NCBI RefSeq assembly: GCF_039652435.2 | Contig: NZ_CP190246.1 | Location: forward strand, 992,001 to 1,056,000 | Direction of reading: 5' to 3' | DNA from: Niabella insulamsoli | Lineage (GTDB): Bacteria > Bacteroidota > Bacteroidia > Chitinophagales > Chitinophagaceae | DNA: 64,000 bases | Part shown: piece by piece, positions 23,701 to 32,549 of the stretch | Layout of the letters: the number at the start of each line of letters is the position of its first letter | Numbering within the stretch: the first letter of the stretch is position 1 | Program-made: the position numbers and the translations under genes | Notes under the pieces: generated by a model | The model's database searches: none | The model's input: only the letters and a program-made list of their open reading frames with translations | Told to the model about the DNA's origin: nothing

Positions 23701-24407
23701 GTAACCGTCACTTCTTCTAATTGTTCTGCGCTACTTTTTTGAAGCTGAACATTTAAGGCGCTATTAGCTTCCGTTAATACAACTTCAGCAGGTGTAACGC
23801 CCACACTCGAAAACCGGATCTTGGCGTTTTGTATAAACGGAATGGAAAAACTGCCATCGGCTGAGGCTGTGTATAGATCTCCGTTTGGGTACTCAATACT
23901 TGCAGACGCAACGGGTTGCCCGGCGTTATCGGTAACCTTTCCTTTTATTAAAACGGTATCGCCTGTAGCTGTTGTTTGAACGACAGCAGCCGCACTATCG
24001 ATCGGCTGAGCGGTTTGCTTTTTTGCAGTATCGATAACTGTTTGAGCCTGACCTGAAATGGAATCTTTAATGGTGTTGTTCGACTTCCATTGGCCGATCT
24101 CAATTTCACTATTGTCTTTAACCTTGATAAGAATGCTATCGGCTGAGGGCGCCACAAATTGTAAATGCAAATTCAACATGCTGTTGCTGATATGGACAGA
24201 GTCGCCGGGGTTGGCCTTTAGGCTGAAAATGCCGTCAGCATTGGTTTTTGAAGAATCGGAGGAGTTTTTTGTAAACAGATAAGTGTCCGTAAGTCCAATG
24301 CCGGTTTTACCAACAACCTTTCCGTTAATGGTTTGTGCTTGTACCAGGTTTGAAGCGAAAAAAAATGCTGCAATGAGAAGTACCAAGCGGTTAAGCTTAC
24401 TTGTCAT
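20766..24407 (-). CDS. SusC/RagA-family TonB-dependent transporter
   Basis: 1213 residues: signal peptide 1-24; a first small beta domain (about 26-95); a second carboxypeptidase-regulatory-like domain (about 152-225, IKGKVTDNAGQPVASASIEYP); a TonB-box-like stretch LEEVTVTALG; the plug (VNIRGTKSIQGDNNALFIVDGIPF, ISVLKGAAATALYGSRGQNGVVLITTKK); and a 22-strand-type barrel ending LNLNIAF. It imports a nutrient across the outer membrane using TonB energy, with the SusD-like lipoprotein as lid. The extra N-terminal domain is unusual, since most SusC proteins have only one. Confidence 0.95.
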   Translation of the reverse strand: MTSKLNRLVLLIAAFFFASNLVQAQTINGKVVGKTGIGLTDTYLFTKNSSDSSKTNADGIFSLKANPGDSVHISNSMLNLHLQFVAPSADSILIKVKDNSEIEIGQWKSNNTIKDSISGQAQTVIDTAKKQTAQPIDSAAAVVQTTATGDTVLIKGKVTDNAGQPVASASIEYPNGDLYTASADGSFSIPFIQNAKIRFSSVGVTPAEVVLTEANSALNVQLQKSSAEQLEEVTVTALGISKKSRSVGYAVSEVKGSDIQTAKEVNFVNSLSGRVAGVQISTNSGSMGGSTKVNIRGTKSIQGDNNALFIVDGIPFSNLNTNSYSQQIGGGGFDYGNPVQDINPDDIDQISVLKGAAATALYGSRGQNGVVLITTKKSAGSKKFGVSYSLNLQRDEVYILPDYQNSYGGGSDGKFDTLWYNDNPDYFLSQNAATYNDPGRGPYDLMPEFSVDESWGPKLDGSLVRHYWSFDKAKGNPDFGMTAPWSPQPDNVRNFFQPGFTITNSISMGGSNDRGSFRIAFADTRQRFVLPNSKLSRTNAGINGTYKITDDLVASAGVRYAYTEAKGRPGTGFTGQNMMMLFGEYGQRQWDMERMKNYKRPDGSQITWNRRSFSNDTMAFSNNPYWTRYEEYQTDKRSRVFGSLGLDYTATDWLSFSTKVFMDTYQTLQEERSAKDYLPGAYVRNTIDFTEMNYLGTANIKKDFGERFNVNVTLGGNIMRQDARLMNGSTTTGLGSAGVYTLANSLGPVLITELNPRKQINSLFGTATIGYTNSIFLELSGRNDWSSSLLQNGKPRPYFYPSASTSIIFSDWIKNASWLTFGKIRAGIAQVGNDTDPYNLFTVYQAPTQFAGQSMTGIDPTRRNPDLLPEMSTEKEGGIELKMFDNRFGVDFTYYDRITKNQIISIPVSPTTGYTNSIINLGKISNKGIELRVEGTPLRTKSGFTWNIAVNLSKNKNKVLDLAQNGQEITDRIVIGQERRLSPPVALVAVKGQPLGTLYGFDYAYDNEGRKIIDSSGTYQLTSTTVPLGSVYPDLVGGVSNSFSYKNISLRTLVDFSRGGKFFSYTNMYGKYSGLLAETADGGIRENGVPVSGVLEQEDGSYIPYSVNVPAKAYYQSNFGRNNNIHSANVYDASYIYLREVTLGYQLPQSWSEKINSDNITLSLYGRNLWLIQSNAPHVDPSNITNGSGNIQGLEGGALPSVRSYGLNLNIAF

Positions 24408-24433
24408 GATTTCGTTTGGGTAGGGTTTAGATT

Positions 24434-24462
24434 TAAATATACTTAAGCCTTCCCATCACCAA
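24434..24462 (-). promoter_or_regulatory. Candidate promoter of the SusCD pair
   Basis: On the minus strand TTG (24462-24460), 18-bp spacer, TATATTTA (24441-24434), about 27 bp before the susC start codon. One mismatch to TAnnTTTG. Confidence 0.45.
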
Positions 24463-24511
24463 TAACTTAGCCAAAGTAAGCCGGTAGTTTTTAGAAAATA
24501 GTTAAAACGAA

Positions 24512-24556
24512 AAAGCAAAGAGGCTGCAAGCATTACCTTACAACCTCTTTGCTTTG
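24512..24556 (-). terminator. Terminator of sucC
   Basis: 12-bp perfect stem (24512-24523 with 24544-24555). On the minus strand the stem is followed by a T-rich run. It lies 27 bp after the sucC stop and separates it from susC. Confidence 0.75.
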
Positions 24557-24582
24557 TGCGAGAATTGTTTACATATAAAATA

Positions 24583-25794
24583 TTAGGCGACTGCTTTCTT
24601 CACCAAATCAGCAGCTTCGCTCAATAAAATAGCTGACTCAACTTTTAACCCGCTATCGTCAATCAGTTTTTTAGCTTCGGCAGCATTCGTGCCCTGTAAC
24701 CTTACGATGATGGGAATATCGATATTGCCCAGGTTTTTATAGGCTTCGATTACACCTGCCGCTACGCGATCACAACGAACAATTCCTCCGAAGATATTGA
24801 TAAGAATGGCTTTCACAGCGGGGTCTTTCATGATGATTTTAAAACCAGCTTCTACTGTCTCCGCGTTTGCTGTTCCTCCAACGTCTAAGAAGTTGGCAGG
24901 TTCGCCACCGCTTAGTTTGATCATATCCATGGTAGCCATGGCCAGCCCGGCGCCATTTACCATACATCCCACATTTCCATCGAGTTTTACAAAATTCAAA
25001 TTGTATTTGCCCGCTTCAACTTCTGTTGGATCTTCTTCCGTAATATCTCTGAGGCTCGCCAAATCTGCGTGGCGGATCATTGCATTATCGTCCAGGTTCA
25101 TTTTACAATCCACCGCAATAATCTTGTCATCAGCGGCTTTGAACAAAGGGTTAATTTCCAGCATGCTGCAATCTAAGCCCACATAAGCGTTGTAAAGATT
25201 CGTTACAAATTTTACACAGCGTTTGAAAGCATCTCCTTTCAGGCCAAGATTGAAAGCAATTTTACGGGCCTGGAATCCTTGCAAACCGCCGGAAGGGTGT
25301 ACCCATTCTTTGAAAATCTTGTCGGGCGTTTCGTGCGCTACATCTTCAATATTCATCCCGCCTTCAGTGCTATACATGATCACGTTCTTGCCGTTAGAGC
25401 GATCGAGCAAAATAGATAAATAAAACTCCTGCCTTTCACTGGGGCCATCGTAATACATATCCTGCGCCACAAAAATTTTGTTCACTACTTTTCCTGCAGG
25501 GCCGGTTTGAACGGTCACCAATGTGCCGCCCAAAATGCCTTTCGCAAACTCTTGTATATCTTCTAATGATTTGGCAACCTTTACACCATTAATACCTGTT
25601 TCTTTCACGGTTCCTTTTCCGCGCCCGCCCGCATGTATTTGCGCTTTTACGACTGCGAACTTGCTGCCTGAATCGGTTTTGATTTTCCGGTAAGCTTCCT
25701 CAGCTTCCTGAACAGAGCTACAAGCGTAGCCTTCCTGCACGGGGACATTGTATTTCTTTAACAACTCTTTTGCCTGATATTCATGAAGGTTCAT
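24583..25794 (-). CDS. sucC: Succinyl-CoA ligase (ADP-forming) subunit beta
   Basis: 403 residues from the ATG at 25794. Family members begin MNLHEYQAKELLKKY, so the longer reading frame upstream is not used. It has the ATP-grasp domain (VKAQIHAGGRGKG), MLEINPLF, DCKMNLDDNAM, and the C-terminal CoA-ligase domain (FLDVGGTANAETV, ILINIFGGIVRCD). It forms the alpha-beta enzyme that makes succinate and ATP from succinyl-CoA in the TCA cycle. The alpha subunit (sucD) is not in the window. Divergent from the purine phosphorylase gene. Confidence 0.97.
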   Translation of the reverse strand: MNLHEYQAKELLKKYNVPVQEGYACSSVQEAEEAYRKIKTDSGSKFAVVKAQIHAGGRGKGTVKETGINGVKVAKSLEDIQEFAKGILGGTLVTVQTGPAGKVVNKIFVAQDMYYDGPSERQEFYLSILLDRSNGKNVIMYSTEGGMNIEDVAHETPDKIFKEWVHPSGGLQGFQARKIAFNLGLKGDAFKRCVKFVTNLYNAYVGLDCSMLEINPLFKAADDKIIAVDCKMNLDDNAMIRHADLASLRDITEEDPTEVEAGKYNLNFVKLDGNVGCMVNGAGLAMATMDMIKLSGGEPANFLDVGGTANAETVEAGFKIIMKDPAVKAILINIFGGIVRCDRVAAGVIEAYKNLGNIDIPIIVRLQGTNAAEAKKLIDDSGLKVESAILLSEAADLVKKAVA

Positions 25795-26031
25795 ACTATA
25801 ACTTTTGCCACGAAGATAAGTGAAAGTTTCTTTCATGTATTTTTTTGTGATGGCGATCTTTGAGCCGCGCCCCGCAACGTTTTGAGGGTAGCATGTAAAC
25901 ATAACGACGCGCGCCCGCCTTACCGGATTTGAATGACTGATTTGTGCGCACACCTTTCTCAAGGCCTTAACTTTTCTTCAATTACTAGGTATCAAGCTTT
26001 CGCTATATTTGCTCACTTAAACATATGTTTC

Positions 26032-26856
26032 ATGAACGACGACATTGTCAGGAAGGTAAAGGAAACCGCCGCCTATTTGAAATCGCAGTATGAAAGCCAG
26101 GCGAAAGTAGCCATCATATTGGGCAGCGGACTGGGTAATTTTGTCCAGAAAATTAATGTTGAAAAAGAAATACCTTACACTGATATACCGCATTTTCCCG
26201 TTTCAACGGTGAAAGGCCATTCCGGTAAAATGTTGTTCGGCGACCTTTCGGGGAAAAAAGTGGTGGCGCTCAGCGGGCGTTTTCATTTTTATGAAGGATA
26301 CACGCCCGAGGAAGTGGTTTTCCCGGTAAGAGTTTTGAAAATGCTCGGCGTTCAAACTTTGTTGCTCAGCAATGCCGCCGGAGGCGTAAATGAAGCTTTC
26401 AACGTGGGTGATATCATGATTATAAATGATCATATCAGTTTTAGCGCACCCAACCCGCTGATCGGAAAAAATATCGACGAGTGGGGCACGCGTTTTCCGG
26501 ATATGAGCGAACCTTATAAAAAAGGATTAATCGCCAAAGCCCAACAAATAGGCGCACGCGCTGATATGAAATTACATGAAGGCGTTTATTTCGTTGTCAC
26601 CGGGCCGACCTTTGAAACCCGCGCAGAATACAGGTTGATAAAAATTGTCGGCGCCGACGCAGTAGGCATGAGCACCGTTCAGGAATGTATTGTAGCGAAC
26701 CATATGGGGATGGATGTTTTTGCGGTAAGCGTGATCACGGATCTCGGCATTCGGGAAGAAGAAAATGTGATCACCCATGAAGAAGTGCTGGAAGCCGCCC
26801 ACGCTGCTGAGCCTAAGCTGGCCTATCTATTTAGCGAATTAATTAAAGAATTATAG
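26032..26856 (+). CDS. Purine-nucleoside phosphorylase
   Basis: 274 residues from the ATG at 26032; upstream in-frame codons read through the promoter region and are not family-like. Motifs of the trimeric PNP/MTAP family: ILGSGLGNF, GHSGKMLFG, GRFHFYEGY, SNAAGGVN (phosphate and ribose binding), FETRAEYRLIKIVGADAVGMSTVQE. It cleaves inosine or guanosine with phosphate to base and ribose-1-phosphate (purine salvage). A -7-like TATATTTG sits at 26004-26011. It is followed after 8 bp by the porin gene. Confidence 0.94.
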   Translation: MNDDIVRKVKETAAYLKSQYESQAKVAIILGSGLGNFVQKINVEKEIPYTDIPHFPVSTVKGHSGKMLFGDLSGKKVVALSGRFHFYEGYTPEEVVFPVRVLKMLGVQTLLLSNAAGGVNEAFNVGDIMIINDHISFSAPNPLIGKNIDEWGTRFPDMSEPYKKGLIAKAQQIGARADMKLHEGVYFVVTGPTFETRAEYRLIKIVGADAVGMSTVQECIVANHMGMDVFAVSVITDLGIREEENVITHEEVLEAAHAAEPKLAYLFSELIKEL

Positions 26857-26864
26857 GAAACCGA

Positions 26865-28937
26865 ATGAGGAGGTGCTTATTTTTAACAGGATTTATTTTG
26901 ATGGGCCTGGCGGTGTTTTCGCAAAACCCAATCCGCGGTGTGGGCGACAGGTTTCGCGGTATCAGCAATGCCGGCAGCGGAACCGATACTCTGGGTAAAA
27001 GGGATAAATTCGAAGATTCCATCACCATTTCTTATCGTTATCTGGATACGGCGCGCAATTATAAGCTGGATTCGAGTATTAACGATTTTACGGTGAAATA
27101 CCCGATTCCGGCAGACTATTACTACCTGGGCAACACCGGCAGCGCCGCGCAGTCATTCCTGTTTGCACCGCGCATGAAAGCCGGTTGGGACGCAGGATTT
27201 CATGCCTACGACATTTATAGATACACCGTGGAGAATGCAAGGTTTTTCCGTGCTACAAGGCCTTACTCGGAATTGACTTATATGTTGGGCACACGCAGTG
27301 AACAGTATATAGAACTGATGCACACGCAAAACCGTACGCCAGAATGGAATTTTAACTTACAGTATCGATTGATCAGTGCGCCGGGCATTTACCGTAATCA
27401 GAAGACCAATCATAACAATTATTCAATCACCAATTGGGCGCAGTCCAAAAATAAGCGGTACACTAACTATTTCATGTTGGTTGCTAACAAACTGAAAGGT
27501 GGGGAAAATGGTGGTATTGATACAACGCAAAATTATATCGATAATCCTGACTATGCTGAGCGGGTGCGTATACCTACCAAACTCGGCGGTGATGCCGGGT
27601 TCGGCGCCGGCCTGTTTAACACGGATGTGCCGACCGGCAACCAATATGAAGATTTTAATGTAGTGATGCGGCAGCAGTTCGATTTTGGCCGCAAAGATTC
27701 GATCGTCAACGATAGTTCAGTGATCAAATTGTTTTTCCCCCGCGTCAGATTTGAACATACCATTCGTTACAGCGCTTACAAATATTTGTTTTCAGATGCA
27801 AATCCGACGGCGGTCAATGTGCCCGAATATTACCAGGCCACTTACGGGCTGGAAAATTTGCCCACGCCATTTCGGAGAGAAGATTATTGGCGCGACCTGA
27901 CCAATGATTTTTCAATCTACACTTTTCCCGATGAAAAAAATACGCAGCAGTTTTTGAAAGTGGGTGTAGCTATGCAGAACTTAAAAGGGATTTTCCGGGA
28001 CGATGTAACCGAAACCACTGATAGCATTCACTACGCTGACGACAGAACGATGACCGGCTACAATGTGTTGGGACATGGAGAATATCGCAACCGCACTAAA
28101 AACGAACGCTGGGATTTACAGGCTCGCGGCCAATTGTATTTTGTCGGTATGAACGCCGGCGACTACGAAGTGGCGGCCAGTATTCAAAGTTCCTTTGGTG
28201 AAAAGATTGGTTCGCTTAAGCTGGGTTTTGAAAACGTAAACCGCACACCTTCTTATATCACAAACCCCAACAGCTCTTTTTATCTGATGAGCGAAGCAGT
28301 TGATTTGAAAAAGGAGAACAGCACCCATTTATATGCTGACCTTTACCAACCGCTTTTAAAGCTTCGGTTAACCGGCGATTACTATTTAGTAAATAATTAT
28401 GTTTATTATACCGACTTCTTCACGATCAACCAGGCGCCGCTTTTTAATGTATTGCAAATTGGTGCGCATAAGGTTTTTGCTACAGGCCGCACCGACCAGT
28501 GGAAGTGGATTTCGGATACTTATTTTCAACAGCGGATTGGCAACGGCCCGGTGAATTTGCCGGCTCTATTCACTCGCAACCGATTTATGTATGAAGGGAA
28601 TTTGAAGTTTAATAACCTTAAAATAGCAATGGGATTTGATACCCGTTACCGCACCAACTATAAGGTCAATAATTATTCACCAATCCTGGGACAGTTTTTT
28701 TACCAGGATTCGGCCAGCGTGGCGTATAAACTTCCCGATATTGCCGCGTTTGTCCATTTTCGGATCAATTCTTTCAGAGCGTTCCTGCGCGCGGAAAACC
28801 TCAACACTTTCAGAAGTCTTACCAATGCGAACGGCGGCCGCAGCTTTGGATTTACCAACAGCAACTTCGCCGCGCCTGACTACCCCTATCCGGGTCTGGT
28901 CATCCGCTTCGGAATTTATTGGGGATTTGTAAATTAA
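26865..28937 (+). CDS. Porin_10 family outer-membrane protein
   Basis: 690 residues, signal peptide (1-20), then a long beta-rich sequence with alternating aromatic residues ending FGIYWGFVN, as in outer-membrane barrels. The N-terminal third (ISYRYLDTARNYKLDSSINDF, YYYLGNTGSAAQSFLFAPR, DAYDIYRYTVENARFFRATRPYSEL-like) is characteristic of the Bacteroidota putative porin family. Only 8 bp separates it from the phosphorylase, so the two are probably co-transcribed. Ligand unknown. Confidence 0.85.
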   Translation: MRRCLFLTGFILMGLAVFSQNPIRGVGDRFRGISNAGSGTDTLGKRDKFEDSITISYRYLDTARNYKLDSSINDFTVKYPIPADYYYLGNTGSAAQSFLFAPRMKAGWDAGFHAYDIYRYTVENARFFRATRPYSELTYMLGTRSEQYIELMHTQNRTPEWNFNLQYRLISAPGIYRNQKTNHNNYSITNWAQSKNKRYTNYFMLVANKLKGGENGGIDTTQNYIDNPDYAERVRIPTKLGGDAGFGAGLFNTDVPTGNQYEDFNVVMRQQFDFGRKDSIVNDSSVIKLFFPRVRFEHTIRYSAYKYLFSDANPTAVNVPEYYQATYGLENLPTPFRREDYWRDLTNDFSIYTFPDEKNTQQFLKVGVAMQNLKGIFRDDVTETTDSIHYADDRTMTGYNVLGHGEYRNRTKNERWDLQARGQLYFVGMNAGDYEVAASIQSSFGEKIGSLKLGFENVNRTPSYITNPNSSFYLMSEAVDLKKENSTHLYADLYQPLLKLRLTGDYYLVNNYVYYTDFFTINQAPLFNVLQIGAHKVFATGRTDQWKWISDTYFQQRIGNGPVNLPALFTRNRFMYEGNLKFNNLKIAMGFDTRYRTNYKVNNYSPILGQFFYQDSASVAYKLPDIAAFVHFRINSFRAFLRAENLNTFRSLTNANGGRSFGFTNSNFAAPDYPYPGLVIRFGIYWGFVN

Positions 28938-29078
28938 TCTATTCAAATTGTAATCAGGTTTGATCATTTAAAATTTCCCGTCCACGCAGGGTTGTGATGT
29001 TAATGCGCGAATTGTATTTCAGTGGCGAACGGTGTTGCTTCGGCGGAAAAATTGACCGTACCTTTTTAGTTTTAGTGC

Positions 29079-29108
29079 AAAAAAAAGCTGTCCGCAAAAG
29101 GGACAGCT
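29079..29108 (-). terminator. Terminator of the coiled-coil membrane protein gene
   Basis: 8-bp stem AGCTGTCC (29086-29093) with GGACAGCT (29101-29108). On the minus strand seven Ts follow. It lies 25 bp after the gene's stop. Confidence 0.85.
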
Positions 29109-29132
29109 AATTTATATTGGGGTTTTTGATGA

Positions 29133-30131
29133 TTATCCGAAAATACCTTTCCTCAGGCTTCTGATACCTTCACCGATTTTAAACCCGTTGTGATATACCT
29201 CGATTTTATAATCGCCGGGTTTAAAGCCATCATTGTTTTTAATAGGGAAGGAAACACCTTTTCTCGTTCCGGTTTCGTATTCAACAGGAATTTTAGCGGT
29301 AAAGTTCCTGTCTCCATCCTGGCGCGTAGTCATTGCTCCTGATCCTAACTCAACATTTTGAACAATCGTGCCTTTTGGATCGGTTACGATTACATACAAA
29401 TCAGCCGGGCCGGAAGTAGTAATACGGTTCTCGATATTAAAAGTCACTTGCATCTTATCAACTTTTCTTGCAAATGCGGTTTCTTTTTCTTTGCCATTGC
29501 GCTTTTCTTTTAAAGGAGTAATGGACATACCTGAAGCTGATAATGTGCTGGCCACATCAATCGTATTGGCCAGTTCATCGTTTTCTGCAGTACGCATATC
29601 CAGGTTTTGAGAAAGCACTGATTTTTCAGAATTTAAATGTGCGTTGCGGGCAGTCAATTCCTGGTTTTCACCTTTCAACTGAGTAACCTGGGCTTCCAAA
29701 CGTCCGATTTGTCCGTTCAATTCGCCGATCAGCTGGCGCGCTCTTTTAAGATCCGCAGCCGTAGCATTTTTGTCGCTCAATATTTTATTGATTTCAGATT
29801 TTCTGGAATCGATTTCTTTTTGAAGCGCTGTTTTTTCCCCCTGTAGGCTGTTGTTGGCGCCGGTGATTGAATCCAAACGCATTTCAGCGAGGTTGAACAA
29901 TTGTCTTAACGAATCCGACTCAGACATTACGGTTTCTGTCTGCGCGTCATTTCCGGCGAATAAATTTTCATTTTCCGATGCGTCGTTTTTATTCCAAAGC
30001 ATATAGCCCCAGGTTCCTAACAGGGCCACAATTAGGAGGCCAATCAAAATATTTCTTCCATTATTATTAGAACCGGAGGGAGGTGTATTGGATGAGGGCT
30101 GCGACGCAGATGGATAATTCGTATTTGCCAT
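29133..30131 (-). CDS. Single-pass membrane protein with coiled coil and beta-rich C-terminal domain
   Basis: 332 residues. A Ser/Asn/Pro-rich N-terminus (1-25) precedes one transmembrane helix (about 27-46). Then comes a long heptad-rich coiled coil (about 70-195) and a C-terminal domain (about 215-332) with alternating hydrophobics (KMQVTFNIENRI, ADLYVIVTDPKG, GDYKIEVYHNGFKIGEG) that looks like an immunoglobulin-like sandwich. I do not recognise a named family; similar layouts are common among uncharacterised Bacteroidota envelope proteins. Topology with the bulk in the periplasm is likely. Single gene with its own terminator. Confidence 0.7.
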   Translation of the reverse strand: MANTNYPSASQPSSNTPPSGSNNNGRNILIGLLIVALLGTWGYMLWNKNDASENENLFAGNDAQTETVMSESDSLRQLFNLAEMRLDSITGANNSLQGEKTALQKEIDSRKSEINKILSDKNATAADLKRARQLIGELNGQIGRLEAQVTQLKGENQELTARNAHLNSEKSVLSQNLDMRTAENDELANTIDVASTLSASGMSITPLKEKRNGKEKETAFARKVDKMQVTFNIENRITTSGPADLYVIVTDPKGTIVQNVELGSGAMTTRQDGDRNFTAKIPVEYETGTRKGVSFPIKNNDGFKPGDYKIEVYHNGFKIGEGIRSLRKGIFG

Positions 30132-30299
30132 AACAATGATTTAATTTAAAAATTAAGCTGCCCGCGGCAGCATTTTTACTTTTTTTAGGTTCGAAAATAT
30201 CTTTTCAGACAAATCACAAATTATGCCAAATAGCGATAGCAAAGCGGTATGCGCTGCTATTTTGATGTTATTTTAAGAATTCAATTATCTTGCGATCCC

Positions 30300-31295
30300 A
30301 TGTCAGTTGATAAAGTTATATCCGATTGGAAAAAAAATCAGTTTAAACCCGTTTATTGGATTGAAGGCGACGAGGAATATTATGTAGATCAATTAGTTAA
30401 GTATGCTGAAGATCATATTTTGTCGGAAAGTGAGGCTTCCTTTAACCTAACGGTGTTTTACGGAAAGGATGCTGCCTGGCCGGATGTGTTAAATGCCTGC
30501 AAAAAATACCCCATGTTCTCTGACCGGCAGGTAGTTATCGTGAAAGAGGCGCAGCAGATGAAGGATGTAGATAAACTGGAATCTTATATCCAGGCGCCTT
30601 TAGCGTCAACGATCCTGTTGATAGCTTTTAAAGATAAAAAGCTGGATTCGCGGACGAAGTTTGCCAAGCTGGTGAAGGACAAAACAGAATACATTCTTAC
30701 AAAAAGGCTCTACGACAATGCATTACCAGAGTGGGTGAACCAAATGGTGTCGGCGATGGGTTATACTATTTCTCCGAAGGCAAACAGCCTGATTGTTGAT
30801 CATATCGGGAATGACCTCAGCCGGATCAAAAATGAAATCGACAAAATTTTGATCAACCTTGGTACCAGAAAGGCAATCACAGAAGAAGATGTCGAAAATT
30901 ATGTGGGCATCAACAAAGAATTCAACGTTTTTGAATTGCAAAGCGCTATCGCAGGGAGGAACCTCTTAAAGTCCATTCGAATCATCCAATATTTTGAAGC
31001 CAATCCCAAAGCTGCCCCTATTCAATTGGTATTGCCATCGCTCTATTCTTTCTTCAGCAAAGTATATATGGTGTATGGAGCTTCGGGCGGCGAGGACAGT
31101 ATCGCCAAGCAAATTGGCGTGGGCCCTTATTTCGTTAAAAACTACGTTCAGGCATCGAAAACGTTCCGCTTCAACGAGGTAGAGCAGATATTACTTTTGC
31201 TACATCAGTACAACTTAAAAAGCCTGGGTATCGGCGCCGCACGGGTAGAAGACGCTGCTCTTTTAAAAGAAATGATTGCAAAAATCATGATGTGA
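30300..31295 (+). CDS. holA: DNA polymerase III subunit delta
   Basis: 331 residues from the ATG at 30300 (MSVDKVISDW). The longer frame from 30249 adds a hydrophobic stretch not seen in the family. Features: KPVYWIEGDEEYYVDQLV at the start, FSDRQVVIVKEAQQM, LLIAFKDKKLDSRTKFAK, and the helical collar segment FELQSAIAGRNLLKSIRIIQYFE. Delta opens the beta clamp as part of the clamp loader. Monocistronic by appearance; the convergent anmK gene ends 11 bp away. Confidence 0.93.
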   Translation: MSVDKVISDWKKNQFKPVYWIEGDEEYYVDQLVKYAEDHILSESEASFNLTVFYGKDAAWPDVLNACKKYPMFSDRQVVIVKEAQQMKDVDKLESYIQAPLASTILLIAFKDKKLDSRTKFAKLVKDKTEYILTKRLYDNALPEWVNQMVSAMGYTISPKANSLIVDHIGNDLSRIKNEIDKILINLGTRKAITEEDVENYVGINKEFNVFELQSAIAGRNLLKSIRIIQYFEANPKAAPIQLVLPSLYSFFSKVYMVYGASGGEDSIAKQIGVGPYFVKNYVQASKTFRFNEVEQILLLLHQYNLKSLGIGAARVEDAALLKEMIAKIMM

Positions 31296-31306
31296 CGAGC
31301 GCTGTA

Positions 31307-32395
31307 TCATTCTTCCTGGCCCATCCACATAGCGCCGCCGACGCTGTTTCTTGAGGCGCCTGTTACGGAGCTCAGCACGTTATATTCTTCGCGCCAGCGC
31401 AATACACCGATCAACGCCATGATTAAGGCTTCTTTGTATTGAACCAATTGATCGTCGGGCACCACTACTTCAATAGGGCGCAGCGCTTCGCTCAATTGCT
31501 CGATGAGAAACCCGTTAAGCGCGCCGCCTCCGGTAACCAGCAATTGCTCCGTTGCCCCGGAAGATGCGCGGTTGGCCATCAGAGCGTTTTTTATCTGCCT
31601 TACAATATGGGCCACGTATGTCCGCAAGGAATCTTCGACCGACAGGCCATACTTTTTTATCAATGGAAAAACCGTATCCGTTCCGAAACTGTTCGCCAGG
31701 GATTTAGGAAATGGCAAGCCGTAATACGACAAGCCATTGAGCTCATTTAATAAGGATTGGTTGACCTGCCCGCTGCGGGCCAGCGCGCCATCTTTATCAA
31801 ATTCCTGGCCGGCTTCATTGGCGAGCATATTTAAGACCCGGTTTGCGGCGCAAATATCAAACGCTTTGTACGCCTCTTTTTCGTTAATCGAAAGATTCGC
31901 AATGCCGCCAATATTCAGGAAATAAGCATATTGAGGAAAGAACAGTTGTTCACCAATTGGTACTATCGGAGCTCCCTGTCCGCCGAAAGCTACGTCCATG
32001 GCGCGCAGGTCTGAAACAACCGGCAATTGCGTGGTGGCTGCAATAGCGGCGCCGTCACCCAATTGCGCCGTCATTTTTTTTGCGGGCAAATGAAAAGTGG
32101 TATGGCCATGCGATGCGACTACCGCCACTTTAAACTGAAGTTGGTGCCGGCTGATAAAATCATTCACACATTGCCCCAGATAGTGGCCATAATCAACATG
32201 AAGCAATTGATACTCCAGTGCCGGGAGCGTGGTAGCGGTTTGTAATTTTTGCTTCCAATCGCTGTCATATGGCAGGCATTCAGCCTGTATGATTTCGTAA
32301 TTCCATTTGCCGCCGTTTTCCAGGATTTCTGCAAAAACAATATCCAGCCCGTCGAGCGAACTGCCGCTCATAAGTCCGATAGCACGATAAATCAT
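31307..32395 (-). CDS. anmK: Anhydro-N-acetylmuramic acid kinase
   Basis: 362 residues. Starts MIYRAIGLMSGSSLDGLD, the phosphate-binding motif of the family. Further: GHGHTTFHLPAKK-like segment (ASHGHTTFHLP), QLGDGAAIA, DLRAMDVAFGGQGAPIVP, NIGGIANLS, LLVTGGGALNGFL. It phosphorylates anhydro-MurNAc released in murein recycling and opens the anhydro ring, giving MurNAc-6-phosphate. No murQ lies next to it in this window. Confidence 0.95.
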   Translation of the reverse strand: MIYRAIGLMSGSSLDGLDIVFAEILENGGKWNYEIIQAECLPYDSDWKQKLQTATTLPALEYQLLHVDYGHYLGQCVNDFISRHQLQFKVAVVASHGHTTFHLPAKKMTAQLGDGAAIAATTQLPVVSDLRAMDVAFGGQGAPIVPIGEQLFFPQYAYFLNIGGIANLSINEKEAYKAFDICAANRVLNMLANEAGQEFDKDGALARSGQVNQSLLNELNGLSYYGLPFPKSLANSFGTDTVFPLIKKYGLSVEDSLRTYVAHIVRQIKNALMANRASSGATEQLLVTGGGALNGFLIEQLSEALRPIEVVVPDDQLVQYKEALIMALIGVLRWREEYNVLSSVTGASRNSVGGAMWMGQEE

Positions 32396-32467
32396 TCGCG
32401 ATTATTTAACTAACTGCAACAAACAACCGAAACTTTCGGCGCCGGAAAGGTGTATATGGCTGATTGT

Positions 32468-32501
32468 TTGGTTCATAAAAAAATATAATACTGTAAGTTT
32501 G
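32468..32501 (+). promoter_or_regulatory. Candidate upp promoter
   Basis: TTG at 32468-32470 and TAAGTTTG at 32494-32501 (23-bp spacer, slightly long), 48 bp before the upp start codon. Confidence 0.45.
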
Positions 32502-32549
32502 CGAAAGTAACAAAACGCGGGTATATAAGCACCCGAAAAAAAGTATACA

